Shown piece after piece: positions 24,001 through 36,000 of a stretch of 64,000 nt of DNA. Made by a program: the position numbers and the translations under genes. The notes beneath the pieces were generated by a model. The model saw only the letters and a list, made by a program, of their open reading frames with translations. It had not been told where the DNA came from and did not search any database. Numbering within the stretch: the first letter of the stretch is position 1; the number at the start of each line of letters is the position of its first letter. Where the stretch lies: positions 334,014,419-334,078,418 of the forward strand of contig CM077643.1 of assembly GCA_039707465.1 (NCBI GenBank). Direction: 5' to 3'. This DNA comes from Rhabdophis nuchalis (Eukaryota > Chordata > Lepidosauria > Squamata > Natricidae).

Positions 24001-25310
24001 TACTTTATTCATTAAACATGAAATTCAGTCAATTGAACATTTATAAATATATCACAAATATCATTGACTGTTGTTGTTGTTATTGTTGTTAGTGTTTGTA
24101 TTGTTGTTTTTGTTATTAGTATTGTTGTTTCAAAATGGGAAAATGGTCTGCTGCAAACGAAAGCAATAACTTCCAGCATTCCCTTTATTTCAAAGCATGC
24201 CTCTTGGTCCCAAATCAGGCATGCTTGGAAAGTAAAAGTAGCAATTTAATGCTTTGCATTGAAATTTTTCCACTAGGGTGATTGATTGATTGATTGAATG
24301 AGTATCTTGGGATAATGGGGAGAGGCAAGCTTACAATTTGTCTTCCCCATTCCACAATCCTTTGTGACTGGCTGCATAATCTTGGTAACCATAAATATGA
24401 CTTAATCACAACTATGACAAAATGACAAACTGTCCATCATATCTTAATACAAGTTCTATTTTTTTATGCTTGCATGACATCACATGCATGTTCCTAAAGT
24501 GTTTTATCACCTGTTCCCTTGTATTCCCTTGCCATGGAAACGTACACTAACAGCCACTTTGTGATATACTCACAAAATTTGAAATGGGCCTGAAATTCAA
24601 ACATGATACGTTGTTCTGCACTCATGTATATTACTTTCAGCATTGAGAAACTGGAAACTGTCAACATACACATAGGAGAAGACTGAGGGTTGATTAGTTA
24701 TGATCTCAGTATCTTCCAATGTCTGTGACAAAAGCCAACTATAATAATGATGTGCAGAAAATATATTTTACAGCCAAATAGGAATCAAACAGAGAACACA
24801 AAGCAGATGAAAAGAGCTTTATGTACTGGATAAACTTCCTCTTTCTAATCCCATAAATCTCTGGTCTCTCTCTGATTTTGTAAACCAAATGAAATGTTGC
24901 TTGAGGTACATTTTTATGATGGAGTATATAAATATCTCAATGAAGAGTTTTAAAAGGAAAAAACTAACAATTGTATTCATGAACATAAGGTTCTTTCATA
25001 GGCAGGCAAGTGGAAATGGACTATGCAAGTCAAATGCTTTCCCCACACACTTTTAAACACTTTTATGCAATCTATAACACATGCACAAACTATTTTCTCT
25101 GTAGCACTTTATTTGTAGTTTTCTTAATGGAAATCAACAATGGAAACAACATCTAATAAATACATAATTAATGATAGGCGTACTTGTCTTCTCTACACCC
25201 ATTCTACTATAGACTGAAATAAAATATATGAAGTAGCTTAAAATCTAAAATTTCCACTCAAGTACATTTATTTTATCCCTACCAAGTACAGTAGTTCTCC
25301 ACTTCGAATA
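24001..25310. other. AT-rich stretch, no gene seen
   Basis: A TTG/TTA trinucleotide-rich patch lies at about 24067-24130 and a 'gattgatt' run near 24281. The remainder is unremarkable. Confidence 0.4.
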
Positions 25311-25321
25311 CCTTATGCATA

Positions 25322-25620
25322 CTCCTCTGTTGTTGTTATTGTTAGTTTCGAAGTCATGTCCGACCTATTGCAACCCCATAGACCAGGGGTCTCCAACCTT
25401 TGCAACTTTAAGTCTGAAGGACTTCAGCTCCCAGAATTCTCCAGCCAGCAAAGTCTTCCTGCCCTCTACCATCCTCTGGAGTCCATTTAAGCCCATCTCT
25501 ACTGCTTTGGTGACTCCATACAGCCACCTCATTCTGCCGTCCCCTTCTTCTTTTGCCCTCAATCTTTCTCAGCATTAGCTCCTGTCCAGTGAGTCCTTCC
25601 TCCTTTGTAGAAGAATACAT
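25322..25620 (-). mobile_element. BovB (RTE) LINE, 3' end
   Basis: Minus-strand frames give LMLRKIEGKRRRGRQ and then, after a frameshift, RMRWLYGVTKAVEMGLNGLQ followed by RMVEGRKTLLA, the conserved C-terminus of BovB proteins. The 3' terminus reads 'gtcggacatgacttcg' and 'aacaataacaacaac', the BovB tail. A half MITE (25384-25455) interrupts the last codons. Confidence 0.75.
25384..25455. mobile_element. MITE family B, left half only, inside BovB
   Basis: The left arm CAGGGGTCTCCAACCTTTGC through 'ctccagccagca' is present; the right arm is missing and BovB sequence resumes at once. The break is at the centre of symmetry. Confidence 0.7.
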
Positions 25621-25909
25621 CTCCAAGATGTTGACCCAAGTTTTCATTGCAGAATTGGCCATCAAACAGGAAATGCTTTCTATATTGGAAATTTCAGCCA
25701 TCTTCTCATTTAGATGTGCTCTCATTCCAATTAGATTAGACAGTACAGTTATCTTCCTCATTCTTCAGTCTTGGAATTTCAGCATCCAGAATTTTCAAAC
25801 ATTGGAATGTTGGCTGGGAATCCTGGGAACTCTGGTCCCATCATACTTGTACCTTGTCTGGAATTAGAAGATAGGCAGGATTGGTACTATTCTTAGAGAA
25901 TACCAGGGG
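25621..25909. other. Stretch upstream of BovB end, unassigned
   Basis: A minus-strand open frame continues to 25761 without recognisable motifs; it may be more decayed BovB. Confidence 0.35.
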
Positions 25910-26337
25910 TGTAATCTAGAAAGCAATAGGAGTTGGAAGGGACCTTGGAGTTCTTCTAGTCCACACCTTTGGTCAAGCAGGAAATTCTATACCATTTCAG
26001 ACAATGTTTCTTCTTAAAAACCTCCAGTGGTGGAGCAACTCAGAAATTCTGGAGGCAAGTCATTCTTCTGATTAATTGTTCTAATTATCAGGACATTTCT
26101 TCTTACATCTAGAGTGATTCTCTCCTTGATTAGTTTCCATCCATTGCTTCTTGTTCTGCTTTCAAGTGCTTTCGAGAACAGGTTGACCCCCTCTTCTTTG
26201 TGGCATTCCCTTAGATATTGGAACATGCTATCATGTTACCCCATGTCATATCCAATTCATGCAACTGTTCTTCATATGTTTCATGATGTTATATAAGTCT
26301 AAGTGCTATTGCTGTTTAGCCTCCAGGCCCCTAATCA
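25910..26337 (-). mobile_element. CR1 LINE, 3' fragment with a tiny nested SINE tail
   Basis: The minus strand encodes CHKEEGVNLFSKALESRTRS, NGWKLIKERITL and RTINQKNDLPPE, matching the C-terminus of the CR1 at 45154-46473. At about 26280-26314 the match is split by a SINE-like tail 'ataagtctaagtgctattgc', after which CR1 sequence ('cctccaggcccctaatcat') resumes. Confidence 0.8.
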
Positions 26338-26429
26338 TTTTAATAATCAACAATAATTAATCCCTTTTATACAGTTACCACAAAAACTTCATGGCTGAAC
26401 CCATCTTCATTGACTGATTATGTGCCATC

Positions 26430-26765
26430 AACTTTTTTTGACTCTTAATGACCACATATATATACTTTCTCCAGGACAATCTATCCTTAATCTATTCTTG
26501 TCAATATGCAAATCTGAATTATCACATTGACTTTGCTTAGAAGTTAGTTGGGAAAGTTGTACATCGTAATCACAGGTCCATAGGATGCTGCTATTCTCAT
26601 AAATACCTGCTGATTGTCAAGTGTCCGAGTTTTGATCACATGACTATGGGGCCACTGTGATGGTTATACAGTAAGTGTGAGAACCAATCATGTCACTTTT
26701 TTCAGCACCACTGTAACTTTAAACCGTTGCTAAACAAATGGCTATGAACTGGGGACCACTTATAA
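26430..26765. mobile_element. Partial copy of the 61393-61782 MITE family
   Basis: Shares 'gttttgatcacatgac' and 'ttttttcagcaccactgtaa' followed by 'ctttaaaccgttgctaaac' with the fuller copy. Ends are degraded. Confidence 0.55.
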
Positions 26766-26812
26766 GCTTTCGCTTCTTTTTAAACTGGCTATAGCTTTGA
26801 AGCAATGGTGAT

Positions 26813-27035
26813 ATCGTGCTGGCACCATGGTTAGAATTCAGTATCGCAGACTAACTCTGCCGACTGCCAGCAGTTCAATCCTGACTAGCTCAATGTTGAA
26901 TCAGCCTTCCATCCTTCTGAGATCAATAAAATGAGAACCCAAATTGGGAGCAATATGCTGTCTCTGTAAATTGCTTAGAGAGGGCTGTAAAGCACTGTGA
27001 AATGGTATAAACGTAAGTCTAAGTGCTATTTCTAT
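26813..27035 (+). mobile_element. tRNA-derived SINE (second family)
   Basis: The head resembles a tRNA gene: an A-box-like 'ggcaccatggttagaattc' and a B-box-like 'gcagttcaatcctgac'. The body 'tcagccttccatccttctga' and the tail 'gtaagtctaagtgctattt' are typical of reptile SINEs. The same tail is found alone at about 26285-26314. It is not a functional tRNA. Confidence 0.7.
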
Positions 27036-27039
27036 TTGA

Positions 27040-27775
27040 GAATGACTTTGGGAGATAGGAGGAAGAGCTGCAGCCTAGACAATGGTATGCTAAACAAAAT
27101 TTGAGTTTGAAGGAGGAGGGGTAGTGACAATACCTCAGAAAGGACCCTTTGTAATTTTGGGGACAGTAAAGGTGAAGGTCAGATGAGGTACATTCAGACT
27201 CACAAGATTATGTTAATGTAACCTAACAATAAAGACGGAGCTAATACTCCTAACCAGGCTTCTCTGGACCATCTCATAAGACTAATTTTTGCAGACAATT
27301 TCTTGGGAAGCTGGAGAAGGTAGTGTGGTGCAATCTCTCAAGTTTGCACAATTGCAGATGGATGTCCTATTACTGACCATACCCAGGATGGCAACTGTTC
27401 TTTTGGAATGGTCATGACCCATTCCCAAAGTTCCTAATGTGTCCCTTCCAATTGTAGAATGCCATTAATTCTCCTTTATCTTGTTTCAGTGCAGGTTGAT
27501 TACATGTACCAATTTATACTATCATTCCTACGTTCCCGAGAAATAAAACTGTATGCAAGTGGAGAATGTTTACTTAGAGCCTCTGATTTCTTGGGTGATA
27601 TTTTTCTATAAGAACATTCACAAAGGATAGAAGCTCTGGCTCGGCCTCTGATCTCCTTCAGCTAGCAAGCCATTACCAGGAGCCACACATTGCATGATGC
27701 CATAATATTAAGCTGGCTGCATGTGATTTCTGTGATATCAGCTTTGTCTGTCAGGGAACCCAGAAATTGTGGTTT
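27040..27775. other. Intergenic stretch, nothing recognised
   Basis: No credible coding frame or repeat copy. Confidence 0.4.
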
Positions 27776-27783
27776 TTCTAAAG

Positions 27784-27910
27784 CAGGGGTCTCCAACCTT
27801 TGTAACTTTAAGTCTGAAGGACTTCAGCTCCCAGACTTCTCCAGCCAGCTTTGGGAATTCTGGGAGCTGAAGTCCTTCAGACTTAAAGTTGCAAAGGTTG
27901 GAGACCCCTG
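27784..27910. mobile_element. Palindromic hAT-type MITE, family B, duplication TTCTAAAG
   Basis: 127 bp, starts CAGGGGTCTCCAACCTTTG, ends in the inverse, with exact TTCTAAAG duplications at 27776-27783 and 27911-27918. The two arms pair almost completely and meet at 'ccagccagctttggg'. This is the cleanest copy in the window. Confidence 0.92.
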
Positions 27911-28227
27911 TTCTAAAGGATCCCACCATTGAGGAAATTTGGCTGGTCAGAACCCACTCAAAATATTCATGGGGAACCCAAACCACCAAGCCAACAACCA
28001 ATATTCTTCCAATATTGTTTGTTTGGGTGGATGGGCTTCTTGATGCCTTCCTCAACACGTTCAGGGACTTTGTGTGGTGACTATAGCAGAGAAAATGGCC
28101 TGCCACTAAATTCTTCCCGCAATGTTCTAAGTTGCCTGTAGCTCTAAAGTTTTATGGAGGTTCCATCAAACCTGCTTAGCTTCGGTGTCCCCAAGATCTA
28201 CCCCAAACTCCCACCTCACCTTGCCGA

Positions 28228-28799
28228 ATGGATAGTAGAAACCGACCACCCTTTTTCGAGCCAGACTTGGGGAGAGAATGGCGGCATTTGAAAACAGTTC
28301 TGGGAAGGGTCGAAACTCGCTTAGTCCCCGGGCGGAGGGCTTGCCTCCAGCCCGTCCTTCTGCAATTCCTTGGACTGCTCCCCCCCCCCCCCCCGCTTCG
28401 GATCTCGCGTGTGCGAGCATCTAATGCGGGGAAGGGGAGGGAGGGGAGGGGATGGCCAGAGGCTTTCCATCAACAGATCACGCAATGCAACTCTGCACGC
28501 AACGGGGAGGTGACACTCGAAGGATAGAAACTTTTCTCAGCCCCCAGGGATAATAAGAAGAGGAGGGCGCTTTTCCCTGCCGCCATCTCAAGCGGCTGCT
28601 GGCTGGACGCTTTAGGGAGCGCTCGCCTTGGTCACTCGGGACGCGGCCCGAGCGTGGCCGCTTTCAGCGCGCCAAAAAGATCTCTCTCTCTCTCTCTCCC
28701 TCCCTCCCTTTCTCTCTCTTTCTCTCCCTCTTTCTCACTCACTCACTCACTCATTTCTCTCTTTTTCCCCGCCCCACCTTTCTCGGCAGCGGCAAGAGG
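28228..28799 (+). promoter_or_regulatory. CYP1B1: CpG-rich putative CYP1B1 promoter with response-element cores
   Basis: The segment is conspicuously rich in G, C and CpG compared with its surroundings. TNGCGTG cores for the AhR/ARNT complex lie at 28405-28411 (+), 28479-28485 (-) and 28496-28502 (-); a fourth is at 28846-28852 (-) in the probable exon. An E2F-like GCGCCAAA (28669-28676), a CT-repeat tract (about 28680-28770) and a GC box 'ccccgcccca' (about 28769-28778) follow. CYP1B1 is known to be AhR-inducible in vertebrates. No clear TATA box was seen and the start site is unknown. Confidence 0.6.
28680..28755. repeat. (CT)n-rich tract in the promoter
   Basis: A CT/CCCT/ACTC pyrimidine tract just upstream of the probable first exon. 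Ser/Leu-rich open frames through it are artefacts. Confidence 0.85.
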
Positions 28800-29048
28800 T
28801 TTTGCCGGGCGCCGAGCTAAACTGAGCTGCCGGTGCAACTCAGAGCACGCCAGCCGGCTCCTTGCCCGATCAGGGTCTCTAGGCGACAGCAGCAGTGTAG
28901 ATCGCTGGCAGCCCCGGTCCCGGACGACGGTCTTAAGCTGCTCTCCTCCGTCCCAAAGACCGCGAACCGCAACCACTTGTGCGCGCAGCTCCACCGTGGA
29001 CGGAGGCATTATGACCCAGAGAGACCTGGGAGAAGCGTTAATTAACAG
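28800..29048 (+). other. CYP1B1: Probable CYP1B1 exon 1 (start not fixed)
   Basis: The segment ends in a good splice donor CAG|GTTAGT (intron from 29049). CYP1B1 genes have a separate first exon upstream of the two main coding exons. The 5' limit here is a guess. The only ATG (29011) lies 38 nt before the donor, has A at -3, and continues in frame through the exon 2 acceptor (32093-32095) with no stop, giving MTQRDLGEALIN, a split Ser, and 16 further residues before the exon 2 Met. In mammals exon 1 is non-coding, so the coding role is an inference. RNA evidence would settle both limits. Confidence 0.5.
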
Positions 29049-32000
29049 GTTAGTCCCGAGATGGAAAAGAGCTCCATCCCTTTGCGTTTTTAGGACGGGA
29101 TGGTTCTTTTGTGGTTAATGTCAGCCTGTAATAGAATCGTGGTGATGATGAGATTATCTACCCACGCACATCCAATGAGCGGCTAGGCTGTTTGTTTATT
29201 TACTTTCTGATTATTCCAATACTCAAGGCGGCTTACGAAGTGGAATAAAAACCCACAAGGGTATAGCAAAATTAATTTGCTCAAGTAGAAATCAGAATCA
29301 GACGCTAAATGGTCAAACAAAAGCTTGGTAGAGTTTACTTTTACCATTTTCCAAAATACAAGTGTCTTCTTTCATTATGGTATAATACCATTGAAGGAAA
29401 AGTCTTCAGACTTTTTAACCATGCAAAAAGGTCCCTTCCACAATAAATTGAGGGAACTTTCAAATCCTTTTCTCCATAACAACTCAAGCTGCTAACATGT
29501 ATTCCTTAGAAATCTTAAAACTGCCTGTTGTCTTCCAGTGTCTCTTTGAGTTATAACTTTTGACTTTACAATGGCAAGTTAAAAACTATATTTTTCTGAA
29601 TTGGAATGTAGGTCCCAATATTCATATGATTTGCAGTCAGCAGCTTCTGAAAATGTTGACTGTAGGGGTAGCCACCAAAACCTTGAGACATTCCACATCT
29701 TTAACTTGGAAACTAATACTTGATTTTACTCTGTTCTCACAGTGACCTGTCCATAATTGCCTGTGCCATCATTTTCTGTAGCTATACAACTACACTGACC
29801 TAAAATACGGTTGTCTAGTTTATGGATGAGTGCATCAGCAAATATTGCCAAGTTCCTGAATTCTCCACTTTTATGTATAAGTATGCTTCATCAACTATTG
29901 ATTAGATTTCTGAATAAATTGTAGCAATACTGTTACAACTATAGCATCTTCTGTCGTTATTACTGCATTGCTGGATTCCTTGTTTAATGTATCTGATGAG
30001 AGGAAATCCAGCTGAAAAGTTGTTGCCAAGTTAAAATTATTCACTTCAGTTTAAATGTAACAATTAACTTCAGTGGTTAGTATCAAGAGCCTCCTTCACC
30101 AATTATATGGGAAAAAGCTGAACCCCCGCCCCCAAATATTTGTGGATTCACTTGGGACCAAATCCTATTGAACCTGTTTTTGGCCTTCAACTATGGGTTA
30201 AATTGGGTTGCATATTAGGATATTTTACTCAAATTAATTGCATGTGTTAGCTAAGAAGGCAGGCAAAGGATAAACGTTTTATTACACTCAAGAATGCAGA
30301 AATGTGTGGTCATAGTGCTGTAGTTTTCCCTGTTCTTTGCTTACTACTTATATGGGGGGGAGGGGGTGTTTTGGCTTGCAAAAATCTGGAAAACCTCTAG
30401 ATTGCAGTACTCAGCTTTTTCTGAATCTCTCTGCTGCTATCTAAGTCTTATGGCATTTTTGCAGTTCAGACATGTAGCTCCAGGCTTTCCTAAGGATTAT
30501 CTTGACTTTCTATCCATCCCAACCTTTGTGTTAAGAAAATGAAGAGACAACAAGCAATATGGATACAATGCTGTTTGGATTCACAGCCAAATCCTCATTT
30601 GTGGGTGGTCTTGGAAACATTACACTTTATCCTAAGACACTAAGTCATGACAATAAACAAAACCTGTAAAACACTTTGCATATGCAGCAGCTTGGATTAG
30701 CTCAAAGCAGTGGCATTAATTTTGGGGAAGAAGGGAAGTAGTTTATCATCTATTATTTAACAAATGGTTTTATTTTAAAATTAGCAAGTTAGAACAGAGA
30801 TTTAATAATGAGATTCAGGTTCAGTAGAATCCCCCACAAGTTCAGTGAAATGACTTTTCATACATCTGTATGAATCTAAAACATTATTGACTAGTTTGTA
30901 GCTTACTATGCTATGCATTCAATTCAGGTAACATAGTTTTAGTGTATTATGCAAACTCAGAGAACAAATTCCTATCAAATGAACCTTAGCATGTTGTGAG
31001 AACCCAGCCCTTTTAGGAGATGCTCTCATTTTGTGATGTAATTCCAGAGAAGAGAACCTGTTCATATAAATTTACATAAATTCTGTTCAGATGCCTTTTT
31101 TTTCAGTGAAGGAATTCCTTTGGTCAATGATGCAATAGACTGGTTATACATAAAGATACTCTCTCTAGTAACTTCACATCTCCCTGTTCCCTGCTATATA
31201 TTTTTATTGTTGCTGTTTTTGTATTCAGATGTGGCTTATCAAATAGCAGAAATGTGAAAATTATCATTTCACTTTGTATAGTGTTATTGAACTGGTAGAA
31301 CTCTATAGAACTGGAGACAGAGAGAGAGGGAGGGACGGGGGGGGGGGGAGAGAGATTTACAGCACAAATTCTTCAGCATGCAAGTGAGTTGCTCTTTTGA
31401 AGCTGTATTAAGAACTAGGGGTTGTAGTTGTTGTTTTTTTATACCCAGTGCACTTCACTCTGTGCACTTGAAAGAAAAGTTGCTTCCTACAGCCAAACAG
31501 GAATGCACCAATTTCACAGATAAAGCAGCCTCTTTATGTGGCATGGGTGGTGGTGATGATTAAAAAAGCCAAGTTGGCAGCTATTACTGTGCAATTGAAG
31601 CTCACCTCTATTTATAAATATTGCACCCACCTTTTGGGCACCATTTCCCTCCCCCCCCCCCCGCCCCCACTAACTTTATTTCTAAGTATCTATAACTAGT
31701 AATGCAACTGACCAGAAAAACGCAAGAGAGAGATTATAGATTTTGGAAACATGCAATACATAATTGAAAGCCAACACGTGACCGTTTATTAACAGCCTCT
31801 AACTATATTCTGTCTGTGGACTCCTTGCTCTAAGCTTCAGAGGAGAGACTGGAGGTCCGAGTATCTTCCCACAGGAAGGGAAATTCTTTGGGACACAGAT
31901 AGATCCAAGTGTACAAGTGGAGTCAATGATTTTTAAGGCGAAGCAATAACGTCGCCACCCATATGGAGTACCCCTAAATGTACGCATTTGCAAGCTGGCA

Positions 32001-32095
32001 CTGAAAACCAGCACCAACTTAGGCTGGTGCAACACACCTAAAGTTTTGACCCACAGAACCGCTCCTAAGGCAGAGCCTTTATTTTCTCTCCGCAG
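29049..32095 (+). other. CYP1B1: Probable CYP1B1 intron 1
   Basis: Donor GT at 29049 and acceptor 'tttattttctctccgcag' ending at 32095. The interior is mostly unique AT-rich sequence with a repeat scrap at about 29190-29245 ('caaggcggcttac'), a G-run at about 31325-31360 and a C-run at about 31650-31668. No competing coding frame was found. Confidence 0.5.
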
Positions 32096-33091
32096 CGCGC
32101 GCCCTCGCGGGCTGGAAGAAGCGCTCCGGGCCGGGGTGCCGCCAATGCAAGACTTGCTGCTCCTCCTCCTCTCGCTGCTGCTCGCCTTCCAGGCGGTGAA
32201 ATTTCTGATCTTCGAGTGGTCGCGACGGAGGAGGCTGGAACCGCCGGGTCCTTTCCCGTGGCCCCTTCTGGGCAACGCCGCTCAACTGGGCCGGGCTCCT
32301 CACCTAGCTTTCGGGCGCCTGGCGGCTACCTACGGCAGCGTTTTCCAGCTGCGCCTCGGGAGATGGCCAGTAGTAGTGTTGAGCGGCGAGCGCGCCATCC
32401 GCGAGGCCCTCATCCGCCAAGGGGCCGCCTTCGCGGGTAGGCCTCCTTTCCCTTCTTTTCAGCTGGTATCCGGCGGACGCAGCTTGGCCTTCGGGAGCTA
32501 CTCCGAGCTGTGGAAACTGCAGCGGCGCTTGGCGCACTCGACCTTGCGCGCTTTCTCGGCGCGCCGCCTCCTGGAGCAGCCCTTGCTGGCTGAGGCGCGC
32601 ACTGTGGTCCGTCTCCTGGTGAGCGCTTGCGCCGGCGGCGCCTTCGTAGATCCGTCCCGGAGCCTGGGGGTGGCCGTGGCTAACGTCATGAGCGCGCTCT
32701 GTTTCGGCCGCCGCTATAGCCACGCTGACGTCGAGTTCCGGCGGCTGGTGGGTCGAAACGAGCAGTTCGGGCGCACGGTGGGCGCCGGGAGCGTGGTCGA
32801 CGTGTTGCCCTGGCTGCAGCGCTTTCCCAACCCGGTGCGCTCAGCCTTCCGCGCTTTCCGCGCCCTCAATCACGAGTTCTACAGCTTCGTCCGCCAGAAG
32901 TTTCTGTGGCATCGGAACAGCCTCCGGCCGGGAGACCCTCTGCGCGACCTGATGGACGCCTTCATCCGCCTGCAGCAAACGCAGCCTGGCTTGCCTCTGG
33001 AGCATGTGCCGGCTACCGTCACGGACATCTTCGGCGCCAGCCAGGACACTCTCTCTACCGCCCTGCAGTGGCTCTTGATCTTCCTCATCAG
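32096..33091 (+). CDS. CYP1B1: CYP1B1 exon 2 (coding from 32145)
   Basis: Acceptor CAG at 32093-32095; donor CAG|GTGAGC with the intron from 33092. It encodes the membrane anchor through the I helix (residues 1-316, the last codon split). The exon is very rich in GC and CpG, unlike exon 3 and all flanking sequence, and reads as part of an unmethylated island. Long minus-strand frames over it are shadows of its codon bias. Confidence 0.93.
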
Positions 33092-36000
33092 GTGAGCTGT
33101 TTGGCGGGAGACTGGGAGGAGATACTGTGCGCAGCGCGCGCGGGGTTACAAATGTTAGGTACCCGTGTAAGAAAGGCTATGGAGATTCTCAGTCATCCAG
33201 GTCAGGGGTATCCAACCTTTGCAACTTTAAATCTGAAGGACTTCAGCTCCCAGAAGGACTTCAGCTCCCAGAGCAAAGCTGGCTGGAGAAGTCTGGGAGC
33301 TGAAGTCCTTCAGACTTAAAGTTGCAAAGGTTGGAGACCCCTGATCCAGGTCATGGTTGCCCCAAATGTGCTTTTTCAAGAGGCAGTTTTTCTTCGAAGA
33401 CGTCCTTCCCTTCCCCACCATGCAGTCAGAACTGAAGAAGCTTCTTGGATGAGAAGCGAAACGTCTTCAAAGAAAAACAGAAAATCCAGTTGCCTCTTGA
33501 AAAAGCACCTTTGGAACACTTTAAGAAAGAGCAGTTAAAAAACGGTCCAAGGGACATAACTGAGCTGGAGAGGCTACAATCTATGAAAGCAGCCCAAAAT
33601 AAAAAAAAAATTAAATTGAGGGAGATCCTGTTTGAATGCATTAGAGTTCATGATTCCTCCCTGCATCCTAACCATGATCCTGATTTGGAACCTGCTGTGC
33701 CTTTTAAACATGTGTTAAGTATATCTCCCCTATGCTATCTACGTTTGAGCTAAACTATGAATTCTGGACAGCAGAAAAAGTTGCTGAATATTTAATGAAA
33801 ATGTTCGGAATAAGAAGACTTGACATTATAAAAGATTTTGAAGCCTTGCAAGGTTGTGCATTTTTTTTTTAAAAGAGGGAGGATAATAACCCACAAATTT
33901 GCATGATGGTCTCTGCTATCGAACCTTCACTGGTGCTAAGCAAAAATTTAGTTTCCCATTTATTCCCACACCACCTGCTCAGATAGTCTTAGAGGGTTTC
34001 TGAATCATTTGGAGCAAATGTGGGAAGGAGGGAAATGTGTGCAAATACTGCCTCTTTTGCTTTTAGTGAAAGCAAAAAACTAGATGTATTTATTTGTAAC
34101 CCATCTTTATTATTTTTACAAATTACTCAAGGTGGCAAACATATCCAATCTATCTTCCTCCTCCTATTTTTCCCAGAGCAACAACCCTGTGAGGTGGGTT
34201 GAGTTGAGACAAAGGCACTCAACTGGCTTTCATGCCTAAAGTGGGACTAGAACTCTCAGTCTCCCCTTTACTAGCCTGGTACCTTAACCACTAGACCAAA
34301 CTGGCCAAGGACTCATAATTTAAACAAACTTTTTATATCTTTCCATGTACCAGAGACAATTTCAGTATTTTAAGGAAATTAAGCAATCTAATATTAGCTA
34401 ATACTATTGCAGGCTGATATAATCTTGAATGATGGATATTTCAGCTGTTCAAGTGGCAATTATTTTTAATGAATGTTGTTTGTTTTCATCTCCCTCCCAC
34501 CAGATTATAGAAAGAAAAGGTTATGAGATGTTAGTGATCATTTCTGTTTGAAATTTGCAGTTATCAATGCAGGAAAAAGAATGGATTTCCATGGTTTGCT
34601 CTTCATTACTATGAATCTCCAATGAAACTTGTATTCTCTGAGATCATTTTTTTAGAACAAATAATAGCTCTTACTTAGGTCCTTGGTTAGGTTAAGAAAA
34701 ACCAACTGACAGTTGTAATGCTGTCGGTAGATGACAAATAGAAAATATTTGTTGCATCTTTTAATGCATGTTTTTATTTATATACTGCCCCTCCATATGG
34801 AAACATGGCAGTGTAAAAAAGGAATCAAGATCATAACAGAAAATCAGAACCCTTAGAAATAATAATCCTCAAAATCTTCACAACTGATTGTAACCAGAGT
34901 TAGTATTAAAAATAGGCATAATGACAGATCTTAATTTAAGTAATTTTCATTTTCCCCCAGTTTTGTTCAAGAGTCTGGATTTCTAGTGTGCATTATTGTT
35001 ATCTGTTCCCAACAATGTGGAGTCACAGCTGCCAGTTCTTTACCTGGTGTTGGCTTTCACATGCATTGAGTTCTTCCCAAGAACTTAGGATATCATCATA
35101 TATCAGCATTGTATATTTGTGGATCCAAGTGGTGTAGTTGACAGAAGAAATTTTGTCAGTGCAAAGATGAAAGCTAGCTGGGTGACTTTGGGCCAGTCAC
35201 TTTTAGTCCAATTCACCTCACAGGGTTTTTGTTGTGGGGAAAATAGGAGATGAAAGGAGTATTAGGTGTATTTGCCACCTTATTTGTTGTACAATAATAA
35301 AGGCAGGCTAAAAATATAAAAAAGAAACTTTCAGTAGGAGTCCTGTTTCAGTCAAATTCAATCAAAATATTACAGTGGGCATTGTTTTAAAGAATAAAGA
35401 ATAGATGTTCACCTATCTTTTCTTTAACTTGCCTATTGTCATATTTTTTATGTTAGAACTGTGTAAAATTGTTGGGAATGGAATGGTTGGTCAGTTCTTT
35501 TTATGTCATGATTTCCAACACAATATGTTTGTCCATCTGTAAAACTATTGGAGAGTGATATTAATTTTATACTCATCTGGGAAAATGATCATGAAAGAAA
35601 GAGAATATATGTGTGAATCTCTCTAGCAAGATACTTATATAAAGTGTAAAAAAAAATTGACAGCCATCTCCAAAATGGCAAGGCCCAATTATGGAACATC
35701 AGAACTGCATTTGCAAGGGAAAATACATAGTCACAAGAGATTCATATATATCTTCTCCTTTCCTGACAGCTGTGGCCTCTCACCTGGTATTGTCTTCGTA
35801 TGTTCCTAGTAGCATAGATTTGCCTAGATAATATCTGCTTTCAGAGAGTTGAAGAAAGTGCTTTAAAAACAGCTACCTCTGTTGTTTTTAACCAGGTATC
35901 CAGAGGTGCAAACTAAACTGCAAGAAGAAATAGACAAAGTCGTTGGCCGGAACCGTCTGCCCTGTGCTGAGGATCAGCCCCATTTGCCTTCTGTCATGGC

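Larger units (their letters stand above)
33092..35895 (+). other. CYP1B1: CYP1B1 intron 2 with inserted repeats
   Basis: A 2.8-kb phase-2 intron. It holds a MITE (33203-33343), an inverted-repeat element around it (about 33177-33520) and two SINE copies (34083-34306 and 35150-35330). The acceptor 'gttgtttttaaccag' ends at 35895. Confidence 0.9.

Noticed and set aside
28654..29118. 154-codon frame through the CYP1B1 promoter as a separate gene
   Set aside because: It starts at a GTG in the CT-repeat tract and only its last part (from ATG 29011) is of interest, as a possible CYP1B1 start.
31799..32275. 158-codon minus-strand frame over the CYP1B1 exon 2 start
   Set aside because: It is a shadow of GC-rich codon use in the sense exon and has no domain.
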